DNA of 64,000 nt from Streptosporangium oxazolinicum (GCF_039537505.1 NZ_BAABAQ010000020.1:62001-126000), one strand, 5' to 3'; shown: positions 31,638 to 41,683, counted from the first letter of the stretch. A program made the numbers and translations. The notes: generated from the sequence alone by a model not told the origin.

Positions 31638-33884
31638 ATGACGAACCGGATCGCGGCGACGTACAACGGCGGCGGGGTGCCGGAGGGAGAGGGGAACGAG
31701 CACGTCATCGAGTTCACCGCTCCCACCCCCGGGGCGCGGCTGATCTTGATGGTGTCCTCCTATAACGGGATTGACGCTCCCCTGGGGTGGCAGGAGGACC
31801 ACGCGGGCACCGGCTACAACTTCGTGTACGCGTTCTCGCGGGTCGCTGACGGGTCGGAGACGTCGGTCACCTTGTACGGCGACGAAACAACGCACGCCGT
31901 GGTCTACGAGCGCGACGACTGCGCGCTGCTGCGGCTCGACGTGTCGGCGGCGTCGCCGAACTCGCCGGTGTCGGTGTCGGGCACCATCCCGGCCGCGCTG
32001 GGAGCTGGCCGGGTCTTCTTGGTGTTGAACGCGCCCAACGGGTTCCCGACGGTGACATACAACCAGGGGCAGGTCCAAAACCATTCGGTGGCCGAGACCT
32101 TTTCGAACTCCTACTTCGCTTCCGGGCCGCTGCCGTCGCCGGGGGCGCGTACCTGGAGTGCGACGGCGTCCGGGCTCACCGGCTCGCAGTTCAACGCGGT
32201 GCTGGTGGTCGCGTACGGGTCAACGGACACCGTGGCTCCGAGTATGCCGCCGGGCCTGCACACCACGGAGATCACCGAGACGGCGGTGTCGATCGCCTGG
32301 TCGGCGTCCACCGACAACACCGCCGTCACGGGGTATGGCCTGTACCGCGACGGCGTCAAGCAGGGCGGCGACCAGACCGGGCTGACGTACACCTTCGCCG
32401 GGCTGACGGGCGGGCAAACGTACCTGCTGGAGGTGGATGCTCGCGACGCGGCGGGTAACCGGTCGCCGCGCTCGACGATCAGCGTGCTCGCGGTCACCGA
32501 TGTCACGGCGCCCTCGGAGCCGCCGAACGTGCACGTGGCGGAGGTGACGCACACCACCGCCACCCTGGCGTGGGACACCGCCGCCGACGACATCGCCCTA
32601 GCCGGGTACGGCGTCTACCTGGGCGGGGTGAAGCAGGGCGGCGACCAGGTCGGGTTGACGTTCACCTTCACCGGCCTGGGTCGGGGCGCGACCTACACGG
32701 TGGGGGTGGACGCGGCCGACACCGTCGGCCACCGCTCGGCGCTGGTCGAGGTCGAGGTGACGACGCTGACGGACACGCTGCCGTCGGCGCCGCCCGCCCT
32801 GACGGCCACCGCCGGGACCGAGTCCATCACGCTGGCGTGGGGGGCGGCCAGCGACGACCTGGGCATCGCCCGCTACGAGGTTCTGCTGGACGGCGAGCTG
32901 GTGGCGGCGACGACCGCCCTCGGCTACGTCATCGACGGGCTCGACCCGGCCACCTGGTTTGAGGTGGCGGTGCGGGCCGTCGATGACGGCGGAGGCCGCG
33001 GCCCCGAAGCGACTGCGGAGGTGACCACCTTGTCGGCCGGGTGGATGCCGATCGCCTCCCCGGTGTACCGGATCGGCTCTTGGGTCGGCAACGCCCGCGA
33101 CTCCTACGGTGTGGACTGGGTTGTTTCCGACGAGGAGGGGTGGTCCACCTCCCCGGTGGTGGACGCGCTGGGCGAGGACTCCGACAATGCCGATGGCGGG
33201 TTCGACGGGCCCGGCGCCTACCGGCAGCGCACCATCACCCTGGAAGGGATTGCGACGGCCTCCTCCCGGGTGGAGATGCTCGCGGCTCAGGAGCGGCTGA
33301 CGGGGCTGCTTTCCCCGCGTGATGTTGCGGTACTGCGGGTCAGCGAGGCGCACCTGACCCGCCAGGCGCGGGTGCGGCTGGCCGATGAGGTGCCCATCAC
33401 CGACCAGGGGATGCTGGCGTTCGAGTGGACGCTGGTGGTCTCCGCCTCCGACCCGCGCCGCTACCAGTCGCGCGGCATCTACCAGGAGGTGATGCTGCCC
33501 CCCCTGCCCGGGGAAGCGTCGGCGACCATCACCCTGGCCGGTGACTATTTGACCATCCCGGCCAAGCTGCGCCTGTACGGGCCGATTCGGGACTTCACCC
33601 TCACCCATGAGGAGTCGGGGCTGGTCATCGCGTCTAAGCCGGGCCAGGTCCTCACTGACGCCCGCTACAGCCTGGAGATCGACCTGGCCACCCGTGTGGT
33701 GTGGGCGCACGTGCCGCCGGAGGTATGGCCGGAGCCGCGGCCCGGCCGCGGCGTGCTGCGGCTCCTGCCGTCGGCGTTCATGCTTCGGCCGGGGCCGAAC
33801 ACGATCACCGTGGCCGGCCAGGCGGTCGCCGGCCAGACGGGGCTGGCGCGGATGGTGATCGAGACGGCGGACGCGTGGACGTGA
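31638..33884 (+). CDS. Fibronectin-type III distal tail protein (copy A)
   Basis: ATG 31638 follows GGGGGCGGC. The 748-residue protein has an N-terminal beta domain (about 1-190) and three FN3 domains (about 195-470) with repeated PPGLHTTEIT..VSIAWSAST and GYGLYRDGVKQGG motifs. The distal-tail-like end (about 475-748) starts SPVYRIGSWVGNARDSYGVDWVVSDEEGW. It probably forms the tail tip, with FN3 domains giving surface adhesion. It is strikingly paralogous to the next gene. Confidence 0.65.
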   Translation: MTNRIAATYNGGGVPEGEGNEHVIEFTAPTPGARLILMVSSYNGIDAPLGWQEDHAGTGYNFVYAFSRVADGSETSVTLYGDETTHAVVYERDDCALLRLDVSAASPNSPVSVSGTIPAALGAGRVFLVLNAPNGFPTVTYNQGQVQNHSVAETFSNSYFASGPLPSPGARTWSATASGLTGSQFNAVLVVAYGSTDTVAPSMPPGLHTTEITETAVSIAWSASTDNTAVTGYGLYRDGVKQGGDQTGLTYTFAGLTGGQTYLLEVDARDAAGNRSPRSTISVLAVTDVTAPSEPPNVHVAEVTHTTATLAWDTAADDIALAGYGVYLGGVKQGGDQVGLTFTFTGLGRGATYTVGVDAADTVGHRSALVEVEVTTLTDTLPSAPPALTATAGTESITLAWGAASDDLGIARYEVLLDGELVAATTALGYVIDGLDPATWFEVAVRAVDDGGGRGPEATAEVTTLSAGWMPIASPVYRIGSWVGNARDSYGVDWVVSDEEGWSTSPVVDALGEDSDNADGGFDGPGAYRQRTITLEGIATASSRVEMLAAQERLTGLLSPRDVAVLRVSEAHLTRQARVRLADEVPITDQGMLAFEWTLVVSASDPRRYQSRGIYQEVMLPPLPGEASATITLAGDYLTIPAKLRLYGPIRDFTLTHEESGLVIASKPGQVLTDARYSLEIDLATRVVWAHVPPEVWPEPRPGRGVLRLLPSAFMLRPGPNTITVAGQAVAGQTGLARMVIETADAWT

Positions 33885-33899
33885 GCAGACCGTAACCCC
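33885..33899 (+). promoter_or_regulatory. Repeated intergenic motif, degenerate copy 6
   Basis: AGACCGTAACCCC directly follows the stop at 33884 and lies 43 bp before ATG 33943. It keeps the GAC...TAACCCC end but has lost the CGGAGG start. Confidence 0.45.
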
Positions 33900-33942
33900 G
33901 CCCGCCCTCCACACTCCCCGCGGGCTTTCCCGGGGGGTAGCG

Positions 33943-36762
33943 ATGACGAACAGAATCGCGGCGACGTACAACAGCACCTCGTCGGTGATCAACCACGTGG
34001 TGAACTTCACGGCGCCGGCGCCGGGCGCCCGGCTGATCGTGGTCGTCTCCAGCTACAACACCGTCAACACCCCCGCGGGGGGATACGCCCAGGACTACTC
34101 GGCGACCGGCTACAACCACGTCTACGTCTTCTCCAAGATCGCCGCCGGCACCGAGACGTCGGTCACCCTCACCAACGGCGGCACCAGCGACCGCGTTCAC
34201 GCGGTCGTGTACGAGCGCGACGACTGCCAGGCGCTGCAGTTCGTCAAGTCGGGGACAAGCGCCAACAGCACGTCGATCAGCAGCGGCGCGGTGACGGTGC
34301 CCACGCTCGCCACCGGCCGGGTCTTCGGCGTGCTGAACGTGCCCGGCGGGTCGGCGGCCGGGGCGACCTGGACCATGTCGATGACCAAGGACTACTCGCC
34401 GACCGGGAGCAACAGCAACTCGGGATTCGCCTCCGGCGCCCTGCCGGCCGCCGGAAGCCGGACGTGGAGCGTCAGCGGGCTGACCTCAACCAGCAACAAC
34501 TCGGTGCTGGCGATCGTGGGCTACGGGTCGGCGGACGCGACCGCGCCGACCGTGCCCGGCAACCTGCGCACCACCGCGGTGACGGGCACGACCATCGACG
34601 TCGCGTGGGACGCCAGCACCGACGCGGTCGGCGTCACCGGGTACGGCATCTACCTCGACAACGTCAAGCAGGGCGCCGACCAGACGGGGTTGAGCCGGGC
34701 CTTCAGCGGGCTTACGGTCGGCCAGTCGTACACGATCGAGGTAGACGCCCGTGACGCCGTCGGGAACCGGTCCGCGCGGGCACAGATCATCGTCTCGACG
34801 GACGCGACCCCGCCGACGATGCCGGGCAGCCTGCACACCACGGCGATCTCTCACACGTCCATCTCGGTCGCGTGGAACGCCTCCACCGACGACCTGACCG
34901 GGGTGGCCGGGTACGGTGTGTGGCTGGGCGGAGTGAAGCAGGGCGCCGACCAGGTGGGGTTGAGCGCGGTGCTGGCCGGCCTCACCCCGGGGCAGACGTA
35001 CACCATCGAGATCGACGCCCGCGACGGCGCCGGGAACCGGTCCGCGCGGGCGCAGCTGGTCGTGGAGACGACGCCGGACACGGTGGCGCCCACCGTCCCT
35101 GGCGGCCTGCACCTGGTGGCGGTGGCGCCGTACGGGCTGGCGGTGGCGTGGGAGGCGTCCACCGACGATGTGGCCGTGGCCGGGTACGGCGTGTGGCTGG
35201 GCGGCGTCAAGCAGGGCGCCGACCAGGTGGGGTTGAGCCGGGCCTTCACCGGCCTGGCCGCCGACACCTCCTATCTGGTGGAGGTGGATGCCGCCGACGC
35301 CGTTGGGAACCGGTCGGCGAAAGCCTCGCTGGACGTCGCCACCCCCCCGGATTTGCCGCCGGACGCTCCGGCCGGGCTGCACACCGTGGCGGTGACGTAC
35401 ACCTCCATCAGCGTGGCGTGGGCCCCTGCGACCGATGACGTCGGCGTGAGCGGTTACGACGTGGTGTTCGACGAGGAGCTGGTCGCGACCAACCAGGCCG
35501 CGACCTCAGCTGTCTTCCCCGGGCTGGGGGAGAACACCGAGCACGTGGTGCGGGTGCTGGCGGTCGATTCGAACGGTCAGCGCGGCGCCGCCGCCGAGCT
35601 CGTCGTGACGACGTTGGATGACACGCCGCCGACGGTGCCGACGTTCACCGCGGTGGCGGGGGAGGACTCCATCACGGTGGCGTGGGGCCCCTCGGGCGAT
35701 GACTTCGCCGTGGTCGGCTACGAGGTCCTGGTGGACGGGGAAGTGGCGCATTCCACGCCGGGCACCGACTACACGGTGGACGGGCCGGTGGTTCGCCGGC
35801 ACACGGTGACGGGACTGGTGGCGGGCGCCGACTACGACGTGCGGGTGGCGGCGGTGGACGCCGTCGGGCAGCGCTCGGCCGACAACACCATCAGCGTGGC
35901 CACCACGGCGTTGCCGTTCCTGCCGATCTCCTCACCGGTGTATCGGGTCGGGTCGTGGGCGGCCAACGTGCGCGACGACTTCGGCGTGGACTGGATCGTG
36001 GAAGATGCCGAGGGGTGGACGGGAACGCCGCCGGTGCGGCCGACGTCGGCGAACCTGGGCGGCACCGACGGTGTGCACGCTGGCGCGGGTCTGTACGGGG
36101 CGCGCGTCGTCCGGCTGAAGGGGACCGCGGTGGCGCCGTCGCGGATGGCGATGCTCGCGGCCAAGCAGCGCATCCTGGGCGCGGTGCACCCCCGGCGGCG
36201 GCTGCTGCTTCAGGTCGCCGACGCTCTCATGATTCGCCAGGCGCGGGTGCGGCTGGTTGATCGGGTGGAGATCACCGATGAGACCGACCGCGGGTTCACC
36301 TGGACGGTGGTGCTGCGGGCGAAGGATCCGCGCCGGTACGCGACGGTGGCGACGACGGCCACCGCGGTCATCGACTCCCTGCCGGGGGAGGCGTCCACGA
36401 CGCTCACCTTGTCGGGCACTTACGCCACCATCCCGGCGCGCATCCGCTTGTTCGGGCCGATCCGGGATTTCACCCTCACCCATGAGGAGTCGGGGACGGT
36501 GATGCGGGCCATGCCCGGCACCACGTTGCCCGCCGACCCCGGCTACTCGCTGTCGCTGGATTTGGCGACTCGGCAGGTGTGGGCGCATGTGCCGCCGCAG
36601 GTGTGGCCGCAGCCTCGGCCGGGCCGGGGCGCGCTCGCGCACCTGCCGGCCTGGTTTCACCTGTTGCGCGGGGTCAACACGCTCACGCTGGCCGGCCAGC
36701 CGGTCGTCGGCCAGAGCGGGAGTCCGCGGATCGTGGTGGAGGCGTTCGACGCCTGGGTCTGA
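33943..36762 (+). CDS. Fibronectin-type III distal tail protein (copy B, larger)
   Basis: The 939-residue protein shares the N-terminal domain and Dit-like C-terminal end of the gene before it (both start MTNRIAATYN; both end in a VWAHVPP..GRG region). It carries five FN3-like domains (about 195-655) against three. Duplication of a tail-tip gene with different FN3 number is plausible. It may give a second receptor contact or a decoration ring. Confidence 0.65.
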   Translation: MTNRIAATYNSTSSVINHVVNFTAPAPGARLIVVVSSYNTVNTPAGGYAQDYSATGYNHVYVFSKIAAGTETSVTLTNGGTSDRVHAVVYERDDCQALQFVKSGTSANSTSISSGAVTVPTLATGRVFGVLNVPGGSAAGATWTMSMTKDYSPTGSNSNSGFASGALPAAGSRTWSVSGLTSTSNNSVLAIVGYGSADATAPTVPGNLRTTAVTGTTIDVAWDASTDAVGVTGYGIYLDNVKQGADQTGLSRAFSGLTVGQSYTIEVDARDAVGNRSARAQIIVSTDATPPTMPGSLHTTAISHTSISVAWNASTDDLTGVAGYGVWLGGVKQGADQVGLSAVLAGLTPGQTYTIEIDARDGAGNRSARAQLVVETTPDTVAPTVPGGLHLVAVAPYGLAVAWEASTDDVAVAGYGVWLGGVKQGADQVGLSRAFTGLAADTSYLVEVDAADAVGNRSAKASLDVATPPDLPPDAPAGLHTVAVTYTSISVAWAPATDDVGVSGYDVVFDEELVATNQAATSAVFPGLGENTEHVVRVLAVDSNGQRGAAAELVVTTLDDTPPTVPTFTAVAGEDSITVAWGPSGDDFAVVGYEVLVDGEVAHSTPGTDYTVDGPVVRRHTVTGLVAGADYDVRVAAVDAVGQRSADNTISVATTALPFLPISSPVYRVGSWAANVRDDFGVDWIVEDAEGWTGTPPVRPTSANLGGTDGVHAGAGLYGARVVRLKGTAVAPSRMAMLAAKQRILGAVHPRRRLLLQVADALMIRQARVRLVDRVEITDETDRGFTWTVVLRAKDPRRYATVATTATAVIDSLPGEASTTLTLSGTYATIPARIRLFGPIRDFTLTHEESGTVMRAMPGTTLPADPGYSLSLDLATRQVWAHVPPQVWPQPRPGRGALAHLPAWFHLLRGVNTLTLAGQPVVGQSGSPRIVVEAFDAWV

Positions 36763-36765
36763 TAT

Positions 36766-36784
36766 CGGAGGCGGACGCTAGCCC
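36766..36784 (+). promoter_or_regulatory. Repeated 19-bp intergenic motif, copy 7
   Basis: CGGAGGCGGACGCTAGCCC follows the stop at 36762 and lies 52 bp before GTG 36837. Confidence 0.6.
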
Positions 36785-36836
36785 CGCCCGGTCGTGATGC
36801 TGCCGCCCGCTGAACCACGACGGGCGGGGGCATCGC

Positions 36837-39374
36837 GTGAGCACCATTCGGCAGGAGAGGACCTACTCCGCGAGCGGAGTATCGGGCGGCCATACGATCA
36901 CCTTCAACTCGGTCCTGCCGAAAAGCCGAATCGTGATCTTCGTGCATTCCTACGCCGGTGTCTCGGGCACGTCGAGCGGTTACGAGGAGCACGAGTGGGC
37001 GGCCCATACGCTGGGCATTCGCCTGTTCAGCCGGGTCAGCTACGGCGGTGAGACGACGTTCGGCGTCGGCACCTCCGATCCAACAGACCGCATTTTCATA
37101 CATATGTTTGAGCTGACGGATTGTCCGCATTACTACGGGTCGGCGAGCGCGAGGACGACCGGGGCGGCGAGCATGTCGGTGGGGGACCTGCCGGACGGCT
37201 GTGTCGCGTTGGTGGGTTTGTCGCAGTACGTCACCGACGATGACGCGGCCCTGTCGTGGCCGTCCGGGTTCGTGTCCAACGGTGTGCTGTTTCGCAACTG
37301 GTCTGATCCTGGGAGCAGCCTGGTCAAGCAGGTGTACGCCGCAACCGCGGACCGGGCGGTGTCGGGGTCACTGTCGTTCAGCCAGCGGCTGATCAGCCTT
37401 AACTCCAAGGAGTACGCGTGGGCTGCGGGCGTGTTCGGGCCGTCGCCGGACGAGACGCCGCCTTCGGTGCCGAGCGAGCTGCGGCTGACCGGGATGACGC
37501 CGACGTCGGTAACCGTGGCGTGGGACGCCGCCTCCGACAACGTGGGTGTGGTCGGGTACGGCGTGTACCTCAACGGCGTCTCCGAGGGTGACCAGGGCGG
37601 CCGGACCAAGACCTTCACCGGGCTGACGCCGGGCCTGTCGTACAACGTGCAGGTCGATGCCTACGACTCCAAGGGCAACCGGTCGGAGCGGGCCGAGCTG
37701 ACGGTCACACCGATCAACGACACCACTCCGCCGGACGTGCCGGTGGTGCGGGTCGCCGCGCTGGGGGCCGGCACCATCAGCGTGGCGTGGGACACCCCGG
37801 CGGATCAGTCGGTGGTGGTCGGCTACGGCGTCTACCGCAACGGCGCCAAGGTCGGCGCCGACCAGGTCGCGCGGTTGAAGACGTTCACCGGGTTGACGAC
37901 CGGCGCGGTTTACACGATCGGCGTGGACGCCATCGACCTGCTAGGCAACCGCAGCGCGAAGGGCACGCGGACGTTGCGCGCCCAAGCCGACACGACGCCG
38001 CCAACGCTCCCTGGCGGTGTGCATGTGGTCGCCGCGACCAAGACGTCGGTGACGGTGGCGTGGACCGCCAGCAGCGACGACAACGCCGGGGTGGCCGGGT
38101 ATGGCCTGTATCTGGGGGCGGCCAAGCAGGCTGAGATTCCCTCCACTGTGTACACGTTCACAGGGTTGACGCCCGGCATTCTGTACTCGTTCGGCGTGGA
38201 CGCGGTGGACGGGCTCGGCAACCGCACCACCAAGGTGATGGTGCAGGCGGCGACACTGCCGGACCTGAGCGGGCAGGCGCCGCCGTACGAGTACGTCATG
38301 TACGACTGGTCCAGCCACGTGCCGCTGGACTCGCTGCCGCTGCAGAACGTCAGCTTCGAGATCACGTTGGGCGGGTCGGGCATGCTGACCGCCGACATCC
38401 CGCTGTACGACGAGGACTACACGGTGGGCCGGGTGTCGTCGGCGACCAGACCCGAACGAACGATGATCTTGGTTTATCGGGGGGAGCGGCTGGTCTGGGG
38501 CGGCCGGCTCATCGACCCGCAGGATTACGACTCCGAGTCCGGCGTGTTGCGCATCACCGCCGAGGAGGTCATCGGCGTTTTCGGGCGCCGGTTCATCGCG
38601 TTCACCGGGCCCAGAATGGCTACGTTGGCGCACACCGAGATCGCGTGGCTGCTGGAGCACGCCGCCTCGCCTGCGGACCTGCGGTGGCTGACCTACAGCG
38701 GGGTGCCGGGCACGGTGGCGATCGACCGCGAATACCGGGCCGAGGAGTTCGGGCGGATCCTCGACCAGCTCGGCGAGGTCGCGGCCGGGCCCGGCGGGTT
38801 CGAGTGGTGGGTGAAGCCCGCGTGGGACAACACCAACGACCGGCCCCGCTTCGAGCTGCGCCGCGTGAACCGCGACGACCCGCCGGACACCGGGCTGACG
38901 CTGGAGTACCCCGGCAACGTGCGCAAGTACACGCGCTCCACCAGGCGGGGGCTGGAGACGCAGACGTGGGGCAAGCTGCCGCTTCCCGACGGCGGGGTGA
39001 TGCTGTCGAAGGTCACCCGGACGGACCTGATGGGCGAGGGGTGGCCGCTGCTGGAGGACGCTCACCAGTTCGACGGCCTCACCTCGCAGGCGGCGTTGAA
39101 CGCTGAGGCGCAGCGGGCGAGCGCGGCGGCGGCCGGCGCCAAGCAGGTGTTCGAGTGCGTGCTGGCGATCACCCCGGATGTGCGGTGGTGGGAGTGGGAG
39201 CTCGGCGGTCACGCTCAGATGCTCATCACCGATCACCTGTATCCGGTGATGCCGGACGGCGGGCCGGGCCTGGACCGGGCGATGAAGATCGTCAGTTTGC
39301 GGGTGGAGCCCGACAGCGACGAGGGCGAGCTGGTGACGGTGACGACGGGCGAGCACACCGTGGCCGTGGACTAA
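36837..39374 (+). CDS. Fibronectin-type III protein with Gp37-like tail-tip domain
   Basis: GTG 36837; 845 residues. An N-terminal beta domain (about 1-205) is followed by three FN3 domains (about 210-480). The C-terminal part (about 480-845) matches the Siphovirus ReqiPepy6 Gp37-like pattern: VMYDWSSHVPLDSLPL, FEITLGGSGMLTADIPLYDE, LVYRGERLVWGGRLIDPQDYD and VLRITAEEVIGVFGRRFI. Proteins with this end form the tail-tip hub after Dit. Gene order fits. Confidence 0.65.
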   Translation: MSTIRQERTYSASGVSGGHTITFNSVLPKSRIVIFVHSYAGVSGTSSGYEEHEWAAHTLGIRLFSRVSYGGETTFGVGTSDPTDRIFIHMFELTDCPHYYGSASARTTGAASMSVGDLPDGCVALVGLSQYVTDDDAALSWPSGFVSNGVLFRNWSDPGSSLVKQVYAATADRAVSGSLSFSQRLISLNSKEYAWAAGVFGPSPDETPPSVPSELRLTGMTPTSVTVAWDAASDNVGVVGYGVYLNGVSEGDQGGRTKTFTGLTPGLSYNVQVDAYDSKGNRSERAELTVTPINDTTPPDVPVVRVAALGAGTISVAWDTPADQSVVVGYGVYRNGAKVGADQVARLKTFTGLTTGAVYTIGVDAIDLLGNRSAKGTRTLRAQADTTPPTLPGGVHVVAATKTSVTVAWTASSDDNAGVAGYGLYLGAAKQAEIPSTVYTFTGLTPGILYSFGVDAVDGLGNRTTKVMVQAATLPDLSGQAPPYEYVMYDWSSHVPLDSLPLQNVSFEITLGGSGMLTADIPLYDEDYTVGRVSSATRPERTMILVYRGERLVWGGRLIDPQDYDSESGVLRITAEEVIGVFGRRFIAFTGPRMATLAHTEIAWLLEHAASPADLRWLTYSGVPGTVAIDREYRAEEFGRILDQLGEVAAGPGGFEWWVKPAWDNTNDRPRFELRRVNRDDPPDTGLTLEYPGNVRKYTRSTRRGLETQTWGKLPLPDGGVMLSKVTRTDLMGEGWPLLEDAHQFDGLTSQAALNAEAQRASAAAAGAKQVFECVLAITPDVRWWEWELGGHAQMLITDHLYPVMPDGGPGLDRAMKIVSLRVEPDSDEGELVTVTTGEHTVAVD

Positions 39375-39384
39375 GGAGGATGGG

Positions 39385-39810
39385 ATGGCGGGAACGGGTG
39401 CGGGAGACCTGCGGGCGGCGGATCTGGTCGGTGTGGTGCAGAACCTGCTGAACCGGGTCAAGGCGTTGGAGTTGGCGGCCGCGGTGCGGGCGGTGACGTT
39501 CGTGGCGGATGCCTCCTCGACGTCGTCGGCGTCGTACGTGCGGATGGCGTGGTCGTCTTTTGCCCGGTCGGGGTCGCAACTCGCGGTGAATGTGTCGCTG
39601 ACGTTGTCGGGCGCGACCAGCGTTGATCTTCAGCTTCGGGCGGACGGGACGCAGATCGGGGTGGCCAACGCCACCGGCTCGGGCACGGTGGTGTTGTCGG
39701 GTTTTCTGCCTGCGAGCTGGGATTTCGGGGCGCACAAGACGGTGGAGGTGCAGGCGCGCGTCAACGCCGGGTCGGTGACGGTCGCCGTGGTGGGGGCCTC
39801 GCACCGGTGA
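39385..39810 (+). CDS. Minor tail protein
   Basis: ATG 39385 follows AAGGAGGATGGG. The 141-residue protein has a short helix (LRAADLVGVVQNLLNRVKAL) followed by a beta-sandwich-like stretch ending VEVQARVNAGSVTVAVVGASHR. It sits right after the tail-tip gene and is likely a small tail component. No family is certain. Confidence 0.55.
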   Translation: MAGTGAGDLRAADLVGVVQNLLNRVKALELAAAVRAVTFVADASSTSSASYVRMAWSSFARSGSQLAVNVSLTLSGATSVDLQLRADGTQIGVANATGSGTVVLSGFLPASWDFGAHKTVEVQARVNAGSVTVAVVGASHR

Positions 39811-39826
39811 AAGCAGACACTGAGAC
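39811..39826 (+). promoter_or_regulatory. Repeated intergenic motif, degenerate copy 8
   Basis: AAGCAGACACTGAGAC follows the stop at 39810 and lies 55 bp before ATG 39881. It retains the GCAGACACT core. Confidence 0.4.
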
Positions 39827-39880
39827 GGTCGGCGGGTCATGATGCGCAGCCGTTGACATCGAGGTATCGCGGGGGCGGTC

Positions 39881-40210
39881 ATGGGTGAGGCAGAGCAGGA
39901 GCCGACGCGGGGTGAGCTGTCGCGTTCGATGGGCCGCATGGAGAACATGATCACGGAACTTCGGTCGGAGTTTCGTGAGGTGATGGGGGAGTGGCGTACG
40001 CACATCGCGTCGGCGGCGCTGCTGTCGCAGCGGGTGGGGCAGATGGAGGCTAGTCACAGCGACCAGGAGACGCGGCTGCGGCTGGTCGAGCGGGACATGG
40101 CCGGCCGTAAGGAGGCCGGTGAGAAGTCGCGGCGGATGAACATGTGGATCGCCTCGGCGATCTCTATGTCCGGCGTGGTGATCACGCTGGTGTTCAACCT
40201 CGTGAAGTGA
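39881..40210 (+). CDS. XhlA-like coiled-coil membrane protein (holin accessory)
   Basis: The 109-residue protein has a long charged coiled coil (residues 10-85) and one C-terminal membrane helix (MWIASAISMSGVVITLVFNLVK). This is the layout of XhlA/haemolysin-type proteins beside holins. It fits a lysis function and precedes a membrane protein. No endolysin is found in the window. Confidence 0.6.
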   Translation: MGEAEQEPTRGELSRSMGRMENMITELRSEFREVMGEWRTHIASAALLSQRVGQMEASHSDQETRLRLVERDMAGRKEAGEKSRRMNMWIASAISMSGVVITLVFNLVK

Positions 40211-40215
40211 GGAAA

Positions 40216-40233
40216 CGGAAGCGGACACTAGGT
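40216..40233 (+). promoter_or_regulatory. Repeated intergenic motif, copy 9
   Basis: CGGAAGCGGACACTAGGT follows the stop at 40210 and lies 57 bp before ATG 40291. Confidence 0.55.
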
Positions 40234-40290
40234 GCGGCGGGTGCTCATCCTGCGGAGCGGAGATCTTCCGAGCTGCTGGAGGGCAGAGCA

Positions 40291-40662
40291 ATGTCGGACT
40301 TCCTGAAGAGTCACCTGCGGACGTATGTTCCGATCTGGGTGGGCGCGCTGGCTGCGTGGCTGGCGGCCAAGGGCATCGACCTGGACGTCAACGCGGCCGT
40401 GCTCGTCGTGACCGGCGTCGTGACGTCGGCGTACTACACGCTCGCGCGGGTGCTGGAGCGCTACCCGTCCACGGCGTTCCTGGGCAGGTTCCTGCTGTCG
40501 GTGGGTTTCGCTGCGGCGCCGGTCTACGGCGGGGCGGTCGCCGGCGCGGCCGGTTCGGCTGGTTCGGGCGGGTTCGCCTCGGGTGGTCTCCTTCCCGACG
40601 GCGGTGTGTCGTACGGCGGCGGGGAGGGCTTCGACTTCTCGTCGGAGCGGCCGAGGGGCTAA
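40291..40662 (+). CDS. Holin-like membrane protein
   Basis: ATG 40291 follows GGAGGG. The 123-residue protein has two membrane-like segments (about 14-60) and a Gly/Ala/Ser-rich C-terminal half (about 75-123). Small two-helix phage proteins after XhlA-like genes are usually holins, which time lysis by forming holes. The glycine-rich tail is unusual. Terminators follow at 40791. Confidence 0.55.
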   Translation: MSDFLKSHLRTYVPIWVGALAAWLAAKGIDLDVNAAVLVVTGVVTSAYYTLARVLERYPSTAFLGRFLLSVGFAAAPVYGGAVAGAAGSAGSGGFASGGLLPDGGVSYGGGEGFDFSSERPRG

Positions 40663-40790
40663 CCTGACCGCGGAGAACGGCTGAGACTGCCATTGCAGGG
40701 TCTTGGGGGTTTTTCCGGTAGGTGCGTCGTCCCTGGTGTGGGTGACGGGCGAGGAGGCCGCTCCTTTCGTCCGTTGCGAAGCTCACGTCT

Positions 40791-40820
40791 GGGGGCGGCG
40801 CACTTTTTTGTGCCGCCCCC
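40791..40820. terminator. Bidirectional terminator after lysis region
   Basis: GGGGGCGGCGCAC (40791-40803) pairs with GTGCCGCCCCC (40810-40820) around a TTTTTT loop (40804-40809). It separates the holin-like gene from the reverse gene. Confidence 0.8.
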
Positions 40821-40824
40821 GGGG

Positions 40825-41337
40825 TTACAGGCCGGCGGAGACGGGGTGTCGGCCGGGGGCGGCTGCGGGGTCGTGTGGGTGGCGGGTGCGGGCCAGGTAC
40901 CAGTCGTCGAGCTCGCGGGCGATTTCGGCGGGGTCGGCGTCGTCGGGGTAGGGGACGGGCGCGGGGTCGCTTTCGGCGATGACGGGCCATACGCCGTGCT
41001 GGCCATCGGCCTCGGCGAGGTGGGTGAGGTCGCAGGACTCTTCGAACTCGCGGCGGGCCTGGGCTTCGGTGCGGCGGAGCTTGGCGGCGATGGCCGGCCA
41101 GTCGGCTCCTTTCATCAGGGCCACGGTGACTGCGCGGTGCAGCTGTTCGGCGGCTAGGAGCTGGGCGCTGAGGGCGTGGTCGAGGAAGTCGAGGCCCGAG
41201 CGGTTTGCGTCGTCGCGGGTGGTGACCATGGACGTGGCGTGTTCGGCGGCGGTGACGCAGATGCTGCTGTAGCCGACGCGGGCGGTTTGGCGGCCGTCGA
41301 GCCGCAGGGGTGGTCGGTGTGTGCGGTCGTGTAGCAC
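40825..41337 (-). CDS. Uncharacterised protein with HTH-like segment
   Basis: GTG 41337 follows GGAGG with 7-nt spacing. The 170-residue protein has a helical core (LDFLDHALSAQLLAAEQLHRAVTVALMKGADWPAIAAKLRRTEAQARREF) that looks like an HTH adaptor, and an acidic, proline-rich end. It diverges from the recombinase operon, so a regulatory role is possible. Confidence 0.55.
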   Translation of the reverse strand: MLHDRTHRPPLRLDGRQTARVGYSSICVTAAEHATSMVTTRDDANRSGLDFLDHALSAQLLAAEQLHRAVTVALMKGADWPAIAAKLRRTEAQARREFEESCDLTHLAEADGQHGVWPVIAESDPAPVPYPDDADPAEIARELDDWYLARTRHPHDPAAAPGRHPVSAGL

Positions 41338-41683
41338 CGGGTGGACCTCCGAGGGTGGGGAGAGCACGGGGGCATCCAGCTGAAGTTGTGCAGATCCAAC
41401 CTTAGGGATTGACAGGGTTGTTTCACAGCGGGACGACAGATGTTTCAGGCATCCGGGCGTGATCTTGGGATTTCTCGCAAGTTGCTTATGTCCTCAGACA
41501 GGTCTAATCTAACTACAGAATAACCTTTGTTCCGTAGTGTTGAAACGGATGCAGACGGTAGCCGGTCCAAGCGGGTTCCATGCCGCCAGATCGCTCCCTG
41601 CCCGTGACACCACGACGGCCACACCGTCGCGGATCGGGTGAGGAGCGGCCTCACCTGACCCGCCCAACCGGAAGGACATTTGC
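41338..41683. promoter_or_regulatory. Divergent promoter region upstream of Erf operon
   Basis: A rightward candidate promoter has TTGCTT (41482-41487), a 17-bp spacer and TAATCT (41505-41510). A TTGACA lies at about 41409, and TGTTTCAC at about 41419. The region is AT-richer than its surroundings. Nothing coding is seen between the genes. Confidence 0.4.
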
